Positions 25,570 to 37,423 of a stretch of DNA of 64,000 nt are shown here, piece after piece. The notes beneath the pieces were generated by a model that saw only the letters and a list, made by a program, of their open reading frames with translations, had not been told where the DNA came from and made no database searches. Numbering within the stretch: the stretch's first letter is position 1; each line of letters opens with the position of its first letter. Origin of the DNA: Blumeriella jaapii (taxonomy: Eukaryota; Ascomycota; Leotiomycetes; Helotiales; Drepanopezizaceae); contig VWND01000078.1 in NCBI GenBank assembly GCA_009599575.1, positions 62,001-126,000 of the forward strand. The letters run 5' to 3'. Made by a program: the position numbers and the translations under genes.

Positions 25570-26700
25570 ATATATATTAAAAAACGCTTAATAATAAATA
25601 ATAAAACCGATAAGTTTCAAATTATAAAAAAAGCCTACGAAAAAGTGTTTTATAAAAAAGCTAAAGCTATTTATTACCGAACCAAAAACGATTTCTAATA
25701 AAAAAGATATTTCGAAAATTATAAAGCTTTCGTTAAAAACTGCATTTTTTGCTAAAAACGAAAGCCTGGCCGAAAAAAAAACTTATTATATTCGACGTAA
25801 TTTTTTAAAATCTAAAAAAAAATCAATTTCGACGTTATACGCGTATTAATTATCGATCGCGGTTATATATGCTTTATACTCGCTATTAACGATTTATTTA
25901 AATAGCTTGAAAAACGACTTTTCCGAAACGTTATTTCCGAAATTATAGCGATTTTTTTTTAGAAAAACGTTATATATCGATACGGTTTATTTAGCAAATT
26001 AAATATCGATAATAAATCCGAAAACAAAAGCGTTATCGAAACTTTTATAAAAAAATACGATATTTAACGCATTTAAATTTTAGTTTATAATTCGAAAAGC
26101 AACGGATTCGTAAAACGAAGCTATAAAAATATTTTTAACGGCTTTTCAAAAGCTATTCGAAAAAATTATAAACGTTAATCGCGGAAATTCTCGGAAATGC
26201 TTTTTATTATACGCATATATATACACGCCCCTATTAAAATAATTTTATTTTTTATTTAATACGGCAAAAACGCTCGATTGCCTTTAGAAATAAAATGGCT
26301 TACATAAAAATTTTATAACGTGGTCAAAATAAAAACGAAAGCAAACTTATTAATAATAAAATTTAAACAGCTCGATTACCGCGATATAAATATAAAAAAA
26401 AATAATTTAAAAAAAAAAAAATATAGGAAAGCAGCTAAAAAAATCTGGAATAAAACCAAAGTTTAAAAAAAACGCTAATTAAAAAAAAAATTTAATTTTA
26501 ATTTACGACGTTCAGCGCGCTATTAATAAATCGGCCGATATTAAATTTAATTATAAATGGCTCGGACCTTACGAAATATGCGAAGCCGAATTAAATAAAA
26601 GTTATTATAAGCTTACGGAATTCGATAAAACAAAACTAAAAAAAACGTTCGCCGCCAACCGGTTAAAACGATTTTACAAAAAAAATTAGCAAATTTATTT
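25570..26700 (+). pseudogene. Ret-1 integrase relic (copy B)
   Basis: The frame contains KNVIYRYGLFSKLNIDNKSE (about 25,963-26,022), equivalent to the second catalytic Asp region of the DDE core. YNSKSNGFVKRSYK follows (about 26,087-26,130), matching 'YHPQANGxVERGHK' with the catalytic Glu changed to Lys. The C-terminus ends at KTFAANRLKRFYKK (about 26,640-26,685) with no chromodomain visible after it. That separates Ret-1 from Ret-2 and Ret-3. Confidence 0.8.
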
Positions 26701-27370
26701 TTTAGATTTTAATTTAAACAACGATTCCGATTTTAGCGAATCCGACGACGATTCCGATTAAAACGATTATACTTCTGAAAAAAAAAAAACCTTTTAAAAA
26801 GGTTTAAAAACAACCGAACGATAATCCCGCTGTTAAAACTATAATTTAAATTCTGATTTTATTTATAACCGAAAAAAAAAAAAGTATTTATAAAATTATT
26901 TACTAACTATTTTATTATTTTTGTTGTTTATTGTTTTTCTTTTTTATTATATACTGTTTTACTGTTTTTATTTTGCTTAATTATATACAATTTAATTATT
27001 TTGTTTTATATATACTGTTTATTTTTAAGACTTTTTTTTATATTATTTGAAATATTTATTATATTTTTTTTTGTTTAATTATACTTTTATTTATCAGAAT
27101 AAAAGCTTTATATATATTTGAGCCGCATATTTAATATATTTATACCGCTCGTATATTTTACGAAAACTATTTTTTATGCATTTTATTATTTGCTATTTTT
27201 TGTATTATTTATTTTTTTCGTTATTCTGAACGGATGCCGATTTGAATAATTATAATTTATTAAAAAAATAGCATGCGGATTTCCGTGGCTTTTGAATATA
27301 AATACTTTATAATTCTCGTATTTTTTTTTAGCTATTTTTTAACAAATATAACACACTTTTTTAATTAATA
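26700..27370 (+). other. Ret-1 post-integrase spacer
   Basis: It starts with an acidic stretch (NDSDFSESDDDSD) and becomes a non-coding, AT-rich spacer of about 500 bp with no recognisable protein. It separates pol from the extra frame. Confidence 0.5.
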
Positions 27371-28156
27371 AACCTATCGATATTATATCGTTTTTTAAGC
27401 AAAGCGTTGCTAAATCTGGCAAACTTATTTTTAATTTATTTTAAAACGAAATTATTATACGCAATTTTTTCGAATTTAAATAAACATATAATACCGTTAT
27501 TTCAGATTAATAAACAGCTTTCGTAAAAATATTTATAAAGCAATTCGATATAATAATTAAAAACGTTAACGAATTTTTATTCGATTACGAAAGCTTTGTT
27601 AAAACTGAATTCGTTCGCAAAAGCTTTAATTACGATAAATTTCTGCTGAATTATAATAACGTTTTAAAAGCTTTCGCCGAAGCAAAAAGCTCGAAATAAC
27701 AAAAAAAAAATAACAGATCGAGTTTTGCGTTTTTTGCCAAATCAACGAAAAAAAAATATTTAAAAATACGTTTTTAGTAAAATCACCGGTATTATTTTAC
27801 TTCGGTATTTCGCTCGCTTTTTCGAAACTATTATTTTTACGAAAAAAAAAGTCTGGATGCTAAACGCTTATATTTTCAAAACGCAAGCCTTAAAAATTAA
27901 TAACTCAAAAACCCGCAGATTTATAAGTTTTTTTACAATTGTTTACAAACTGGTCGACGACGTTATGCAATCGTTAAAAAAAGTTTTAATCGGCTGCGAA
28001 ATTTCAAATTTGACCTTTTCCAAAGCAAAAAACTAAGCGTCGTTAAATGCGGCATTTTTATACCGAAAAAAAAAAACGACGCCATTCCGATATTTTAAAT
28101 TTACAACGACGAAAAAAACGAAAAAGCTAATATTATTTTCGTTTAATTCGAAAAAA

Positions 28157-28419
28157 TGTTACGATCCTCCCCTGGCTAGTGGTGGTTGCCAGTGGTATGG
28201 TTGCCAGTGGTATGATTGCCGGTGGTGTTGGAATAAGGTTTGGGCACGGACCACCTCGGCCACTAGGCCTCGCGCTAAGTCACGTGACTCATAAGCGCAA
28301 CCCATTATATATAAAATTCGCGATCCCGAGCATTTTAGCTCGGTGTTTTTTTTTCAATTTATATGCGTACCTTTTGGTTTATATCACTTTTTTAATCATT
28401 CTTAAATTAGCTGTAATAT
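28157..28419 (+). repeat. Ret-2 5' LTR
   Basis: This 263 bp LTR is far less RIP-damaged than its surroundings. It contains GTCACGTGAC (28,279-28,288), a TATATATAAAA box (28,306-28,316) and the hairpin CCGAGC-ATTTTA-GCTCGG (28,326-28,343). Confidence 0.92.
28279..28343 (+). promoter_or_regulatory. Ret-2 LTR promoter: CACGTG palindrome, TATA box, hairpin
   Basis: The 10-bp palindrome GTCACGTGAC contains the CACGTG core bound by bHLH/bZIP-type factors. About 20 bp later comes a TATA box, and 10 bp after that a 6-bp-stem hairpin. All three are conserved in the 3' LTR (34,437-34,501). The arrangement suggests the U3 promoter and a structured R region. The assignment of roles is inferred. Confidence 0.55.
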
Positions 28420-28559
28420 AAAAAAAAATCAAATAATTTTCGTTAGAAAGCTTTATATCTACGATTAAGGATTCGATCTGCCTTTGCAACTCGAACTCTT
28501 TTCAGGCCGCTCGTACCGACGTTTATTTATCGGTGCTTTAATCAAAACTTTTTTTTATT

Positions 28560-30060
28560 AATTTTGTTTTTAAAAAAAGCTGGAATCTTTTTTCCTTATT
28601 AATTCGATTTACTTTTGCAATTCGAATCGCTCTTTTTTAATATTACAACATTTTATACTCTTTTTATAAATCGACGCGGCACCCGAAAACGAACGCAATT
28701 TATACGATTCGGCTTCGAATTAGCACTTTTATCTTTTGCTTCCGCTTTTAACGCTTTTCAATTTTTATTCGTTTCAAGCTTTTTCGACGACTCTGGCAGC
28801 GAGTTTTTATTCCACGATTTTTTTATCGAATCACAATTATTTATAACCGACTTATTTGCTAAGTCCCTTCGCTCTACGATCGAATCTAAAATCGAATTGT
28901 ACGACGCTGACACCTTAGTACTTTCAAACCGACGAATGCTTTTACGATTGCTTAGCATATCTGCTAACGCTGAAGAATTTACTGCGGCCCAGCAGTTTCA
29001 AATCGCTTAAATAATCGCTTAAGCTATTGCCGCCGCTCGCTTTCCAGCTTTTTTCGCTAATATCGCTCGCGACGCTTTTTTTTTTTTATTTCGAGCTTCG
29101 CGCGCTTTTACGGCGGATTTCTAACTAATTCCCGAATATTACCTTTTCGTTCTCGACTCAGCTATTTTTCGAATCGAACCATCCAAGGTTAAATACTTTC
29201 GCTACGCTTTTAGCGACTATTAAAAAAAAGTTAAATATAACGCATAAAAAATAAATATAAAGCTGTTTATTAAAAAGTATTTAGAAAACTTTATATAAAA
29301 TATAAATTAAGCTAAAATATATTTCAAATGCATTATTAGAAAAGCAAAAACTATTATTTTAAAGCATTTGAACCCCGAGTTTTATAACCAAGCCTAATCG
29401 GCCCGAAACGTTTTTCGTATTTTTAATCAGCGCTTTTTTAATTACAACCGCGTCCAGTTTGCCAAATTGTAATATAATAAGTTTTATATAAACAACGGTC
29501 AGATTTATAATAATTTTCGTTTTTTGTTTATTCGTTACGCAATTATTAGCAAAGTTGCTAAAAACCGTTGATTTAAAAATATATGCGAAAAAGTCATTTT
29601 TATTTTTAAATACGATTTCCGAATAGAAAAATATAAAATAAATAGTAATTATATTATTTTGAACGAGTTTTTGGCCGTTGCGAATAAAAAATCACGCAAT
29701 ATCCGAGCTAAAAAGATAGCTTTTATTCGTCGCATAAGCTATTTTTCCTTTGCTATAGCTTTTGCCAATCAGAACTTTAAACGTATTCCCGGTATTTTTA
29801 AAATTTTATAACGTTTTATTTTCTTAGCTTTTTTTGCTCGCACGGTTTTTTTTTTTTTTAATAAAAATTTTTACGAGCGTATAGCTATTATTTCTGCCAT
29901 TTCCGGTTTTTTCCGCTTAGCTGCGCGTTTTTTTAGCGCTTATTATAATTGCGGCAAATCCGGCTATTTCGCAAACGTTTGCTCCGACGCCAAATTTAAT
30001 CGCAAAATCGCCGAGATAATTATCGACGAAAAGCAAAACGATTTATTAAAAAACTTTTAA
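28560..30060 (+). pseudogene. Ret-2 gag relic with zinc knuckle
   Basis: A 131-codon open piece (28,615-29,007) begins the Gag region. A knuckle YYNCGKSGYFANVC is encoded at 29,941-29,982: CX2CX4HX4C with the first Cys and the His both changed to Tyr, as RIP would do on opposite strands. KIAEIIIDEKQ follows, leading to protease. Stops occur at expected Gln codons. It is non-functional. Confidence 0.75.
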
Positions 30061-30179
30061 GTCGTAATAAAAACTTTTATTATAATAAAAGATTCGATTT
30101 ATAAAAAGATTTGAAATTTGACCAGCGCTTTTTAATAAAAAAGCGACAGTTTTTAATTTTTATAAAATTAATACGCAAT

Positions 30180-30830
30180 AAATTATATATTAAAACATTT
30201 GTATATATCGATAGCAAAGCTAATATTTTCGATGCGATTAAAACTTTTTTAGCGTATTAATTTTCTTAACGTTTCGAAATAAGTTTTATTCGGCTGTATA
30301 AACTTATTATATCCACCGGCTATAATAACGAGCCGGGAAAACTTATTTTTTTTGTTTTTTTTTTTTTTTTTACGATTAATCGACGTCGTGTAAATTTTCC
30401 TTTTTTAATTATAAACCTGGGTTTTACCGACGTTTTTATTATAATCGCAAATTTTTATAGCACTACGATTTGAAGCAAGCGTATAGCCAAAAAAAAAAAA
30501 AAAATAAAATAGCTATTCGATATGCCTATTATTTTTTATTTCAACGAACAATTGTTCGTCGATTTTAATTAGCGAACAAAGCCTAAAATACTTAGTCGCA
30601 TGCATCAAAAGAATACAAACAAACGAAACAGCGTAATAAAAGCTTTATATATTTTTGCCAGCATTTTTACAACGATTAAAAAAGCTTATTTAAGTTTTAA
30701 AATTAATAGACTTTTTATATTTATGCGAAATTTTAAAAGCAATTTAAACAAAATAAAAAAGTTTTTTATTGGCAGCTTTGAACCGACCAAGCCGGTTTTT
30801 TTAAATCGTGTTAATTACTTTTTTTATTTT
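30180..30830 (+). pseudogene. Ret-2 protease relic
   Basis: The frame reads KTFVYIDSKANIFDAI near 30,198-30,245, matching [VLI]-x-[IVL]-D-S-G-A with Gly to Lys. IINLGFTDVFIII follows at about 30,412-30,450, as in gypsy retropepsins. It sits between the zinc knuckle and RT. Confidence 0.6.
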
Positions 30831-31129
30831 TAATTATAATATCAGCTGTATTTCCGCTTTTGCATTTAGCGCTTTACAAATACGCTACGAAAAGCGAATG
30901 CGAACCGCGAAAAAAAAAAGGTTATTATTATTTAGCGATTATATATTTGTTGCTTTTGTGTATAATATAAACAAAAAACGTTTCCGCCGTACGAAAGTCG
31001 CCGAATTTATAAAAATTATACAGCTCGCGGCAATAAAAAGTATTTTCGTTTCCGACGTTTTGCAAGCCAAATATAACGATAACGTGGTTTTTATAAAAAA
31101 GCTTTTTTTAGCTTAATACTCGAAATTCG

Positions 31130-31860
31130 AAAAACTGTTTTATAAGCAAAAAAGCGATAAGCTCGCTTTTCGCCGCCTCGGTATAAATTATAAAATATAT
31201 TTAACTACGGAAAATACGCTTTTTATAAAATTACTTAAACGCTTTACGAATAAATAGCTTATAAAAATCAAAAGTTATATTTTCGACAATTTGCACAAAG
31301 GTTTTATTAAACTTTTTAATGCTTTTTTCGCCGCTCCGATTTTATTTATTAAAAAGTCAGACGGTTTTATGCGCTTATATATCGATTACCGCAAGCTCAA
31401 CGATTTTACGAAAAAAAATTTTTACTTTTTGTTTTTAATCGACGAAATGCTGGCGCGAATTACTAAAGCCAAAATGTTTACGAAAATTAATATTTAATAA
31501 GCATTTAATCGAATCCGAATATCCGAAAAATTTAAAAAACTAATTAGTTTCCGCATCCGATACGGCATATATAAATATAAAATCTTTTCGTTCGGTTTTA
31601 TTAATAAACCCGTTATATTTTAACGCTTTATTAATAATATTTTTATAAAACATTTGAATAATTTCTGCTCGGCGTATTTTAACGATATTTTTATTTATTT
31701 CGCAAATAATTTGAAATATAAAATTTACGTTAAAAAAATTCTGTCGATTTTAAAAAAATACGGTCTGAAAACTGATATTAAAAAATGCGAATTTAATATT
31801 ACGAAAATCAAATTTTTAAGTTTCGTTATTAGCATTTAAAATATTAAAATAAACCCGGAA
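31130..31860 (+). pseudogene. Ret-2 reverse transcriptase relic
   Basis: The open piece at 31,291-31,495 reads PILFIKKSDGFMRLYIDYRK, then FFLIDEMLARITKAKMFTKINI (RT boxes 1-3; LD in the catalytic box is IN). The piece at 31,654-31,837 reads AYFNDIFIYF, equivalent to the YLDDILIYS catalytic box with Asp to Asn. ILSILKKYGLKTDIKKCEF and SFVISI follow, the typical end of gypsy RT. Confidence 0.9.
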
Positions 31861-32560
31861 AAAATCGCTATTATTAAAAATTGGCAATATACAGCGAATA
31901 TACGAGGCGTGCAAAGCTTTTTAAGCTTTTGCAATTTTTACAAACGTTTTATAGCCGGCTACAGCCGCATTTGCCGTTTTTTTACTGTTTTTACAAGCAA
32001 AAACGTTTTTTTTGTATTCGAGAAAAAGCAGAAAAACGCATGGGAAACATTGCGTAAAACTCTGCTAAATGCTTTTATTTTATGCTATTACGACTTTTAC
32101 AAATAAACGCGCCTGGAAACCGACTTTTTTAATAAAATAATAACTGGCGTATTATCGCAATTGCAAAAAAATAATTTTTATTATCCGGTCGGTTTTTTTT
32201 TCAAAATTATAATCGACGCCGAATTTAATTACCCGATTTACGACAAAAAGCTTTTCGCTATTTTTCGCTTTTTTAAAAATTATAAGCCGGAGCTGTTAAG
32301 CGCTTAAAAAAACGTATATATATATATCGATTACCGCGCTTTAAAATATTTTATAATAATTAAAAATTTTTCGGCCCGATAAGCCCGATAAGCCGAGTTT
32401 TTCGCCGATTTTTATTTTACAATTATATACCGGTCGGAAATTATTAATACGCTCGCTGATACTTTTTTTCGCAAAAACTAAAACATTTTCTTATTAAAAG
32501 CGCGACAGCGAGCAGCTTAAAAACAGCAAATGCTTTTAAACGATAAATTAAATTAAATTT
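31861..32560 (+). pseudogene. Ret-2 RNase H relic
   Basis: SFLSFCNFYKRFIAGYSRI (31,912-31,968) is the connection 'FLGF.N.YR.FI..YS'. RNase H then shows YDKKLFAIF (about 32,239) and a YIDYRALKYF-like end (about 32,323-32,350). It carries RIP stops throughout. Confidence 0.8.
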
Positions 32561-32879
32561 TAAAAAAAATGGCTATTAAAAACATAACTACGTTAGCGCT
32601 TATAAAAATAGCGTCCGATAAGCGCGACAACGATAGTATTTTTTCCGAAAAAAACAGCGAAAACGAAAAAGATAAAATGCTTACAAAAAAATTCGCAGAT
32701 TCAATTTTCGTAATCGCGTACGATATATATAGCTATACAATTATAAACGATTTATTGCAAGCTAACAAAAACTTTTTTTTTTTCGAAGCGCAACGAGCGC
32801 AAGCCCGCAATTATAGTTTTAATTACTAATTGCGATAAAACAAATTGTTTTTCTAAAGCAGATTGGTAATGTTTTTAAA

Positions 32880-34010
32880 ACTTTCCGAATTGCGAACCTT
32901 TTTGATCCGATATATTTACGAATAGCTTTGCGTAATATACGTTAAAATAAAAAAAATAAAATTTTTAGTCGGTCGCAAATACTATTAAAAAATTATAAAA
33001 GCAGATATATAATAATACGTTTCGAATTATCGTTGCATACGAATAAAAGCTAGGCGCGACAAAACTCCGGGCTTTTTAAAACTTTTGCTTATATTTAGCA
33101 GGCTTTATTAATATTTAACGATGGATTTTACGAAGCTTTTATTAAACGAAAATGGTTACGACTTCGCTTTTGTAATAATAAATCGTTTATTTAAAAAGCT
33201 TTTGTCAGTTTTTTACTATAAGATTATTATAACGAAAAAGCTGGCAGTTTTGTTTTTGGTTTATTAAATACGCTATTTCGGCATGCCGGATTTAATTGTT
33301 TCGGACCGAAAAGCTCAGTTTGTTTCGGTTTTTTGATAAAAATTCTGTCGCATATTAAAAACCAAAATTAAATTAATTATTACGTATAATTTTAATATCG
33401 ATAAGCAGACCGAAATAATAAACTAATATATTAAGCAACGCTTTCGCTTTTTTTGCTTTTATTATTAAAATAATTAAAAACGCTTTTTATTTTTAATAAA
33501 TATTACATAATTGATTTTATCGTACGAATCTTTCGGCAACGTTTTTTTTTTTTAAATCTTAAATAAATACGAGACTCGCATATCCTGGAATATAAATAAC
33601 CCCCGTTTTTTTCGCTCGGCCATCGAAAAGCTTAACCGCGACGAAGCTTTATATTTGGCCTTCCGAGCTAAAAAGATTATAAAATACGCGCAATTATTTA
33701 TTGCGCAATAACAAGCCAAAATAAAGCGCTTCGCTAATTTGCATAAACGACCAATAAATTGAAATATAAGCGACGAGGTATTAATAAATATCAAAAATTA
33801 AAAGCTCGACCGATTTTTTCGGAAATTTTTAAACAAATGGTACGGCTTAGTTAAGATCGTCGATAAAATAAAAAAAAGTTGGAAGCTTGACTTTTTCGCA
33901 GACTGGTTAATTTATTTAATTTTTTATTTATATTCGCTCCGAAAGCATATTAGCAACTTTTTACCTGGCCAACGCCGTTCCGAACCAGCTTTTATTTAAC
34001 TATTTTTTAA
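32880..34010 (+). pseudogene. Ret-2 integrase relic
   Basis: The DDE core is recognisable: MDFTKLLLNENGYDFAFVII (33,121-33,180), RLFKKLLSVFYYK, then RYFGMPDLIVSDRKAQFVSV (about 33,270-33,330), the second catalytic Asp box with Gly to Lys. The region of the third catalytic residue lies around 33,395-33,430. The C-terminal part (RIKRFANLHKRP region, about 33,715-33,760) leads to the chromodomain. Confidence 0.85.
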
Positions 34011-34024
34011 ACAAACGAAATAAA

Positions 34025-34225
34025 AAATCGAAGAAATAATAGATTCGAAGTTGCATAAAAATGTATTGTAATATCAGGTTAATTAAAAAAGCGCTGATAA
34101 AGATTTCGAATAATACTTTTGTTTTGACGCTATAACGGCTTTTTATATTTTTTAAGTATTTTATCGATCGCATTTTATCGCTAAAAGCTTTTTACGAACG
34201 CTTTCCGCATAGTTGCAAATTTACA
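34025..34225 (+). pseudogene. Ret-2 chromodomain relic
   Basis: KIEEIIDSKLHKNVLQYQVN is followed by a stop where Trp is expected, then KSADKDFE and a second Trp-position stop. This matches the chromodomain core 'VEkIlDsr...lqYlVKWkgy..eWep'. It lies directly after integrase and identifies Ret-2 as a chromovirus. In this family the chromodomain guides integration to heterochromatin (established for the group), which agrees with its position in this block. Confidence 0.8.
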
Positions 34226-34314
34226 ACGAAAGCAGAAAAGATTACACTGAATTGGAAAACGATAGATTTATAATCGCAATTGCGCGAACGCAGTTTTTCG
34301 GAGGGGAGGGATAG

Positions 34315-34576
34315 TATTACGATCCTTTCTTAGCTAGTAATAATTGCTAGTGGTATGGTTGCTAGTGGTATGATTGCCGATAATATTGAAATAAGGTTTG
34401 GGCACGGACCATTTCGGCCACTAGGCCTCGCGCTAAGTCACGTGACCCATAAGCGCAACCTACTGTATATAAAGTTCGCGACCCCGAGCATTTTAGCTCG
34501 GTGTTTTTCTTTCAATTTATATGCGTACCTTTTGGTCCATATCACCCTTCTGATCACCCTCAAGCTAGCTGTGACA
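34315..34576 (+). repeat. Ret-2 3' LTR
   Basis: This 262 bp LTR starts TATTACGATCC (RIP of TGTTACGATCC) and ends GCTGTGACA. The CACGTG palindrome is at 34,437-34,446. The two LTRs differ mainly by C/T and G/A. Confidence 0.92.
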
Positions 34577-37156
34577 AAAAACATACGCGATAATAATTAA
34601 TATTTTCAAAACGACTAAAATAATTCGGCGATTTTTATTTTTAATTATCGAAAACGAATCCGAAAACGAAATTAAAAGCGTAATAATAAACAACCGTTTA
34701 TTCGAATATAAAAAATTTATTATATTTATAAAAACAATTCCGGAAAAAATAAAAATAAAAAACGTAAAAAAGCGCGCCGATATTTCCGAAATTTTTTTTA
34801 TTCGAAGAAAAAAACCATTTACGTCGTTAACAAAAAAAGCACCGCGAGTAAAAACAGCCGGAAATCGACGCCGAATTATAAGCTTTAAATTAATTAATAA
34901 AAAACGCGACGATTTTATAAAATCGGATTTAAAAAACGCCGGCATTTCGAAAAAAAAAAATTTAAACGATTTTGAATCTGACTTTTCGAAATTAAATACG
35001 CAAATATTAAAAACGCTTACTGCGTTTAAAAACGTCGAACCGTTAATATTTCAGATTTTAATAAAAGTATTTAAAATTTCGATTATTATACGATTCGATC
35101 GAAAAAGCTTAAAAAAAAATATCGAAATTATCGCGGAAAAAATTATATAAAAAGTATAAAATTAAATTATTTTGCTTAAAACTTTCGCTTTCGACGACGA
35201 AACGATTTAAAAGTTTTACTTCGATATTTTTATATAAAAATTAAATAAATTCGTCAGCTTTTTTTTTTTTGCTTTAAACGAAAACTAAATTAAATTTTTT
35301 TCGGAAAATTGCAAATATAATATGCTAAAACAAATAAAAAAAACTTTTAAAAATAATAACCCGTTTTTACTCGAGCTTTTCGTTAAAAAACTCCGATTTT
35401 TTAATTTCGTTTTTACAAATAACGTTAACGCTAAAAAAAACGGCAAATTCTGCTATTTCCACGTACGCTATTACGCGGCGTATTACGATTTAATTATAAA
35501 AAAAGTTAACGTTATCTGCTTTGCTAATCGATTCGTTATTATTAAAAATTCGGATTACGACGTATTCGAAATTGATTTTAATAATTAATTTATATTCCGA
35601 CGAAAAACTGCGAAAATTACTTAAGCGCGTGTTAAAGCTTATTTAAGCTACGCAAATTTTAAAACAGATTTTAAAACTTTTAGCGCGATTATAAAATTCG
35701 ATTAAAACGTAAAAAAATAAAAGCAACAAATATTTTCAAAAGTCGACTTTTTTGGCTTTTCGACCGAAAATATATTTTAAAATCTATTTAAACTAAACTG
35801 CGAATTCGTTAATTACGTAAGGTTTTACAACGGAAAAAACAAGCTATTGCTGCATTTTATAAAAAAAAAAATAATTATATATAAGTATTATTTCCGACTG
35901 GTTAAAATCCAAAAAACGTTTACAATTTTTTTCGCTAATATATTTTACAATCTTATTTAATAAGCTTTCAAAATGCACCCCGGCTTTTACTTCGCTGCTT
36001 TGATTATTCGAAATCCTGGAAACTGCCGTTTCGTAGCATATTTTAACGTTCCGATCGTTTTAAATTTCGCTGATTCCGATCGTATTATAATTATAAAATT
36101 CGATATCGCCGATTTTAAAAAAAAAAAAAAAAAAATCGAAAACCTTACCGACGCTATCTTCGATTACTACGTTCTGCTTGCATTCGCATACAATTCGGAA
36201 ATAATCGAAGTTTATTTGCAATTATATTACGACGCCAAATTAATTAAAACTATTTAAAAAAGCTTAGCTTTTTCGTACTTCAGCGCGTTTAAAATAATAG
36301 CCTCGGTTATTTTATCGAATTACGAAACCGAAAACTACGAAATAAAAAACGAAATAACTTTTATTAGCTTTTCGATTAAGCAAAAAGTTTTCGTCAGATT
36401 TAAAATTTAAAAAACCGACGGCGCGATATTAGTTTATTTAAATAATTATACGACGTAAAAATATAAAAACTATTTCGAAAACGACAATCCGATAAGCAAT
36501 CTGATATTATTTATATTACGGCGAAAGCAATTATAATATTTACGATAATCTCGATTGCAAACGATTATTTCCGAACCATTTCGTAAAATAGTTTTTTTTA
36601 CAAATTTCGAAACTTTTTTAAAAACACTCGTCGGTAAATAACCGTAATCCGATCTATTAATTTTACGCGAAACAAAAGCGTTAATCGGTTTTAATTACGA
36701 CGAACTAATCGATTATTTTTACGATTTTAATACAAAACTTTTCAGCGCTTTTTGCAAAGCGTAAAATTACGTTTAAAAGCTGAAATTTATTATTTACGGA
36801 AAAAAATCGTAAAAAGCATTCGTCGCGGCGATATTTAATAATATTATCGACGAAAAAGCTATTAAAACGTTCGTAAATTTAAACGATACTTCGACTGATA
36901 TTTTATCGAGCTATTTTTTAAAAAAACAAAATAAATAAAATAATTCAAACGATAAACGAAACGCTATTTTTCCGCAGAAGCCGATAACAAAAAAGCTAAA
37001 AACGGGTTAAAAAACCGAAAAAATATAAATTTAAAAAATTCGGTTTTTAATTAATTGGTTTTTAAATTATATAAAATAAACTAAATTAAACTTATTAAAA
37101 TTATGTTTTTTTTTAATCGTAATCAAAAACGATTACGTATATTATTTAAAACAAAA

Positions 37157-37423
37157 TATAAAACGGTAATATTTTATATTAATAAAAATTGATAATTTTA
37201 GTTATAATCGAGGCATAAACCTTTCCGAAACCTTTTGCTATTGACTATTTTCAACAGATATAAAAGCAAAGCACCCTTTTAAATAATACTATAAGCACGC
37301 AGTTTAATTTATACCTTTATTTATTTTTTTTTTTCTTTTTTCAGTTTCTTCTAGGAATTCCCTAGACTATTTTACCCACCGACATGTGGCCGTATCAGTC
37401 TGGTTTTCCTACCTACTTTTACA
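37157..37423 (+). repeat. Ret-1 3' LTR (copy B)
   Basis: This LTR is 267 bp. Start TATAAAACGG (RIP form), end CTTTTACA. A purine-rich stretch (TTTAAAACAAAATA) precedes it, equivalent to the GGGACAAAATA tract of copy C and likely the old polypurine tract. The sequence after it resumes Ret-3 RNase H. Confidence 0.9.

Larger units (their letters stand above)
28157..34576 (+). mobile_element. Ret-2, 6.4 kb chromovirus nested in Ret-1 copy B
   Basis: Two LTRs (263 and 262 bp) start TGTTACGATCC/TATTACGATCC and end GCTGTGACA/GCTGTAATA. They flank gag with zinc knuckle, protease, RT, RNase H, integrase and a chromodomain. A 5-bp AAAAA duplication lies at 28,152-28,156 and 34,577-34,581. Copy A of Ret-1 keeps the empty site (near 1,690-1,712), which proves the nesting. 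A purine tract GAGGGGAGGGATAG (34,301-34,314) abuts the 3' LTR and is the polypurine tract. Coding is broken by RIP stops but is less eroded than Ret-1. Confidence 0.93.
27380..36990 (+). pseudogene. Ret-1 extra open frame after pol, unknown function (interrupted by Ret-2)
   Basis: After removing Ret-2 (28,157-34,576), a stop-interrupted but otherwise readable plus-strand frame runs from about 27,380 almost to the 3' LTR, about 3.1 kb in all. It contains FVKIFIKQFDIIIKNVNEFL (27,510-27,570), YDKFLLNYNNVLKAFAEAK (27,633-27,690), a long segment at 35,322-35,585, one at 35,973-36,255, and a helical C-terminal part with YDFNTKLFSAFC and FNNIIDEKAIKTF ending in KLKTG..TEKI near 37,020. Stops again fall at likely Gln/Trp codons, which suggests real coding before RIP. 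No family is recognised. It is present in copies A, B and C. Confidence 0.5.
19707..37423 (+). mobile_element. Ret-1 copy B, full-length Ty3/gypsy element carrying nested Ret-2
   Basis: Two 266-267 bp LTRs flank an internal region that is about 10.8 kb once the nested 6.4 kb element is discounted (total about 11.3 kb). The target duplication is TTGC (19,703-19,706 and 37,424-37,427) with TG..CA ends, or ATTGC if the terminal A belongs to the target. Ret-3 copy 2 shows the empty site ACGATTGCGAGC near 41,972. Order of parts: LTR, gag, protease, RT/RNase H, integrase, spacer, extra frame, purine-rich tract, LTR. All frames carry RIP-type stops. Confidence 0.9.
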
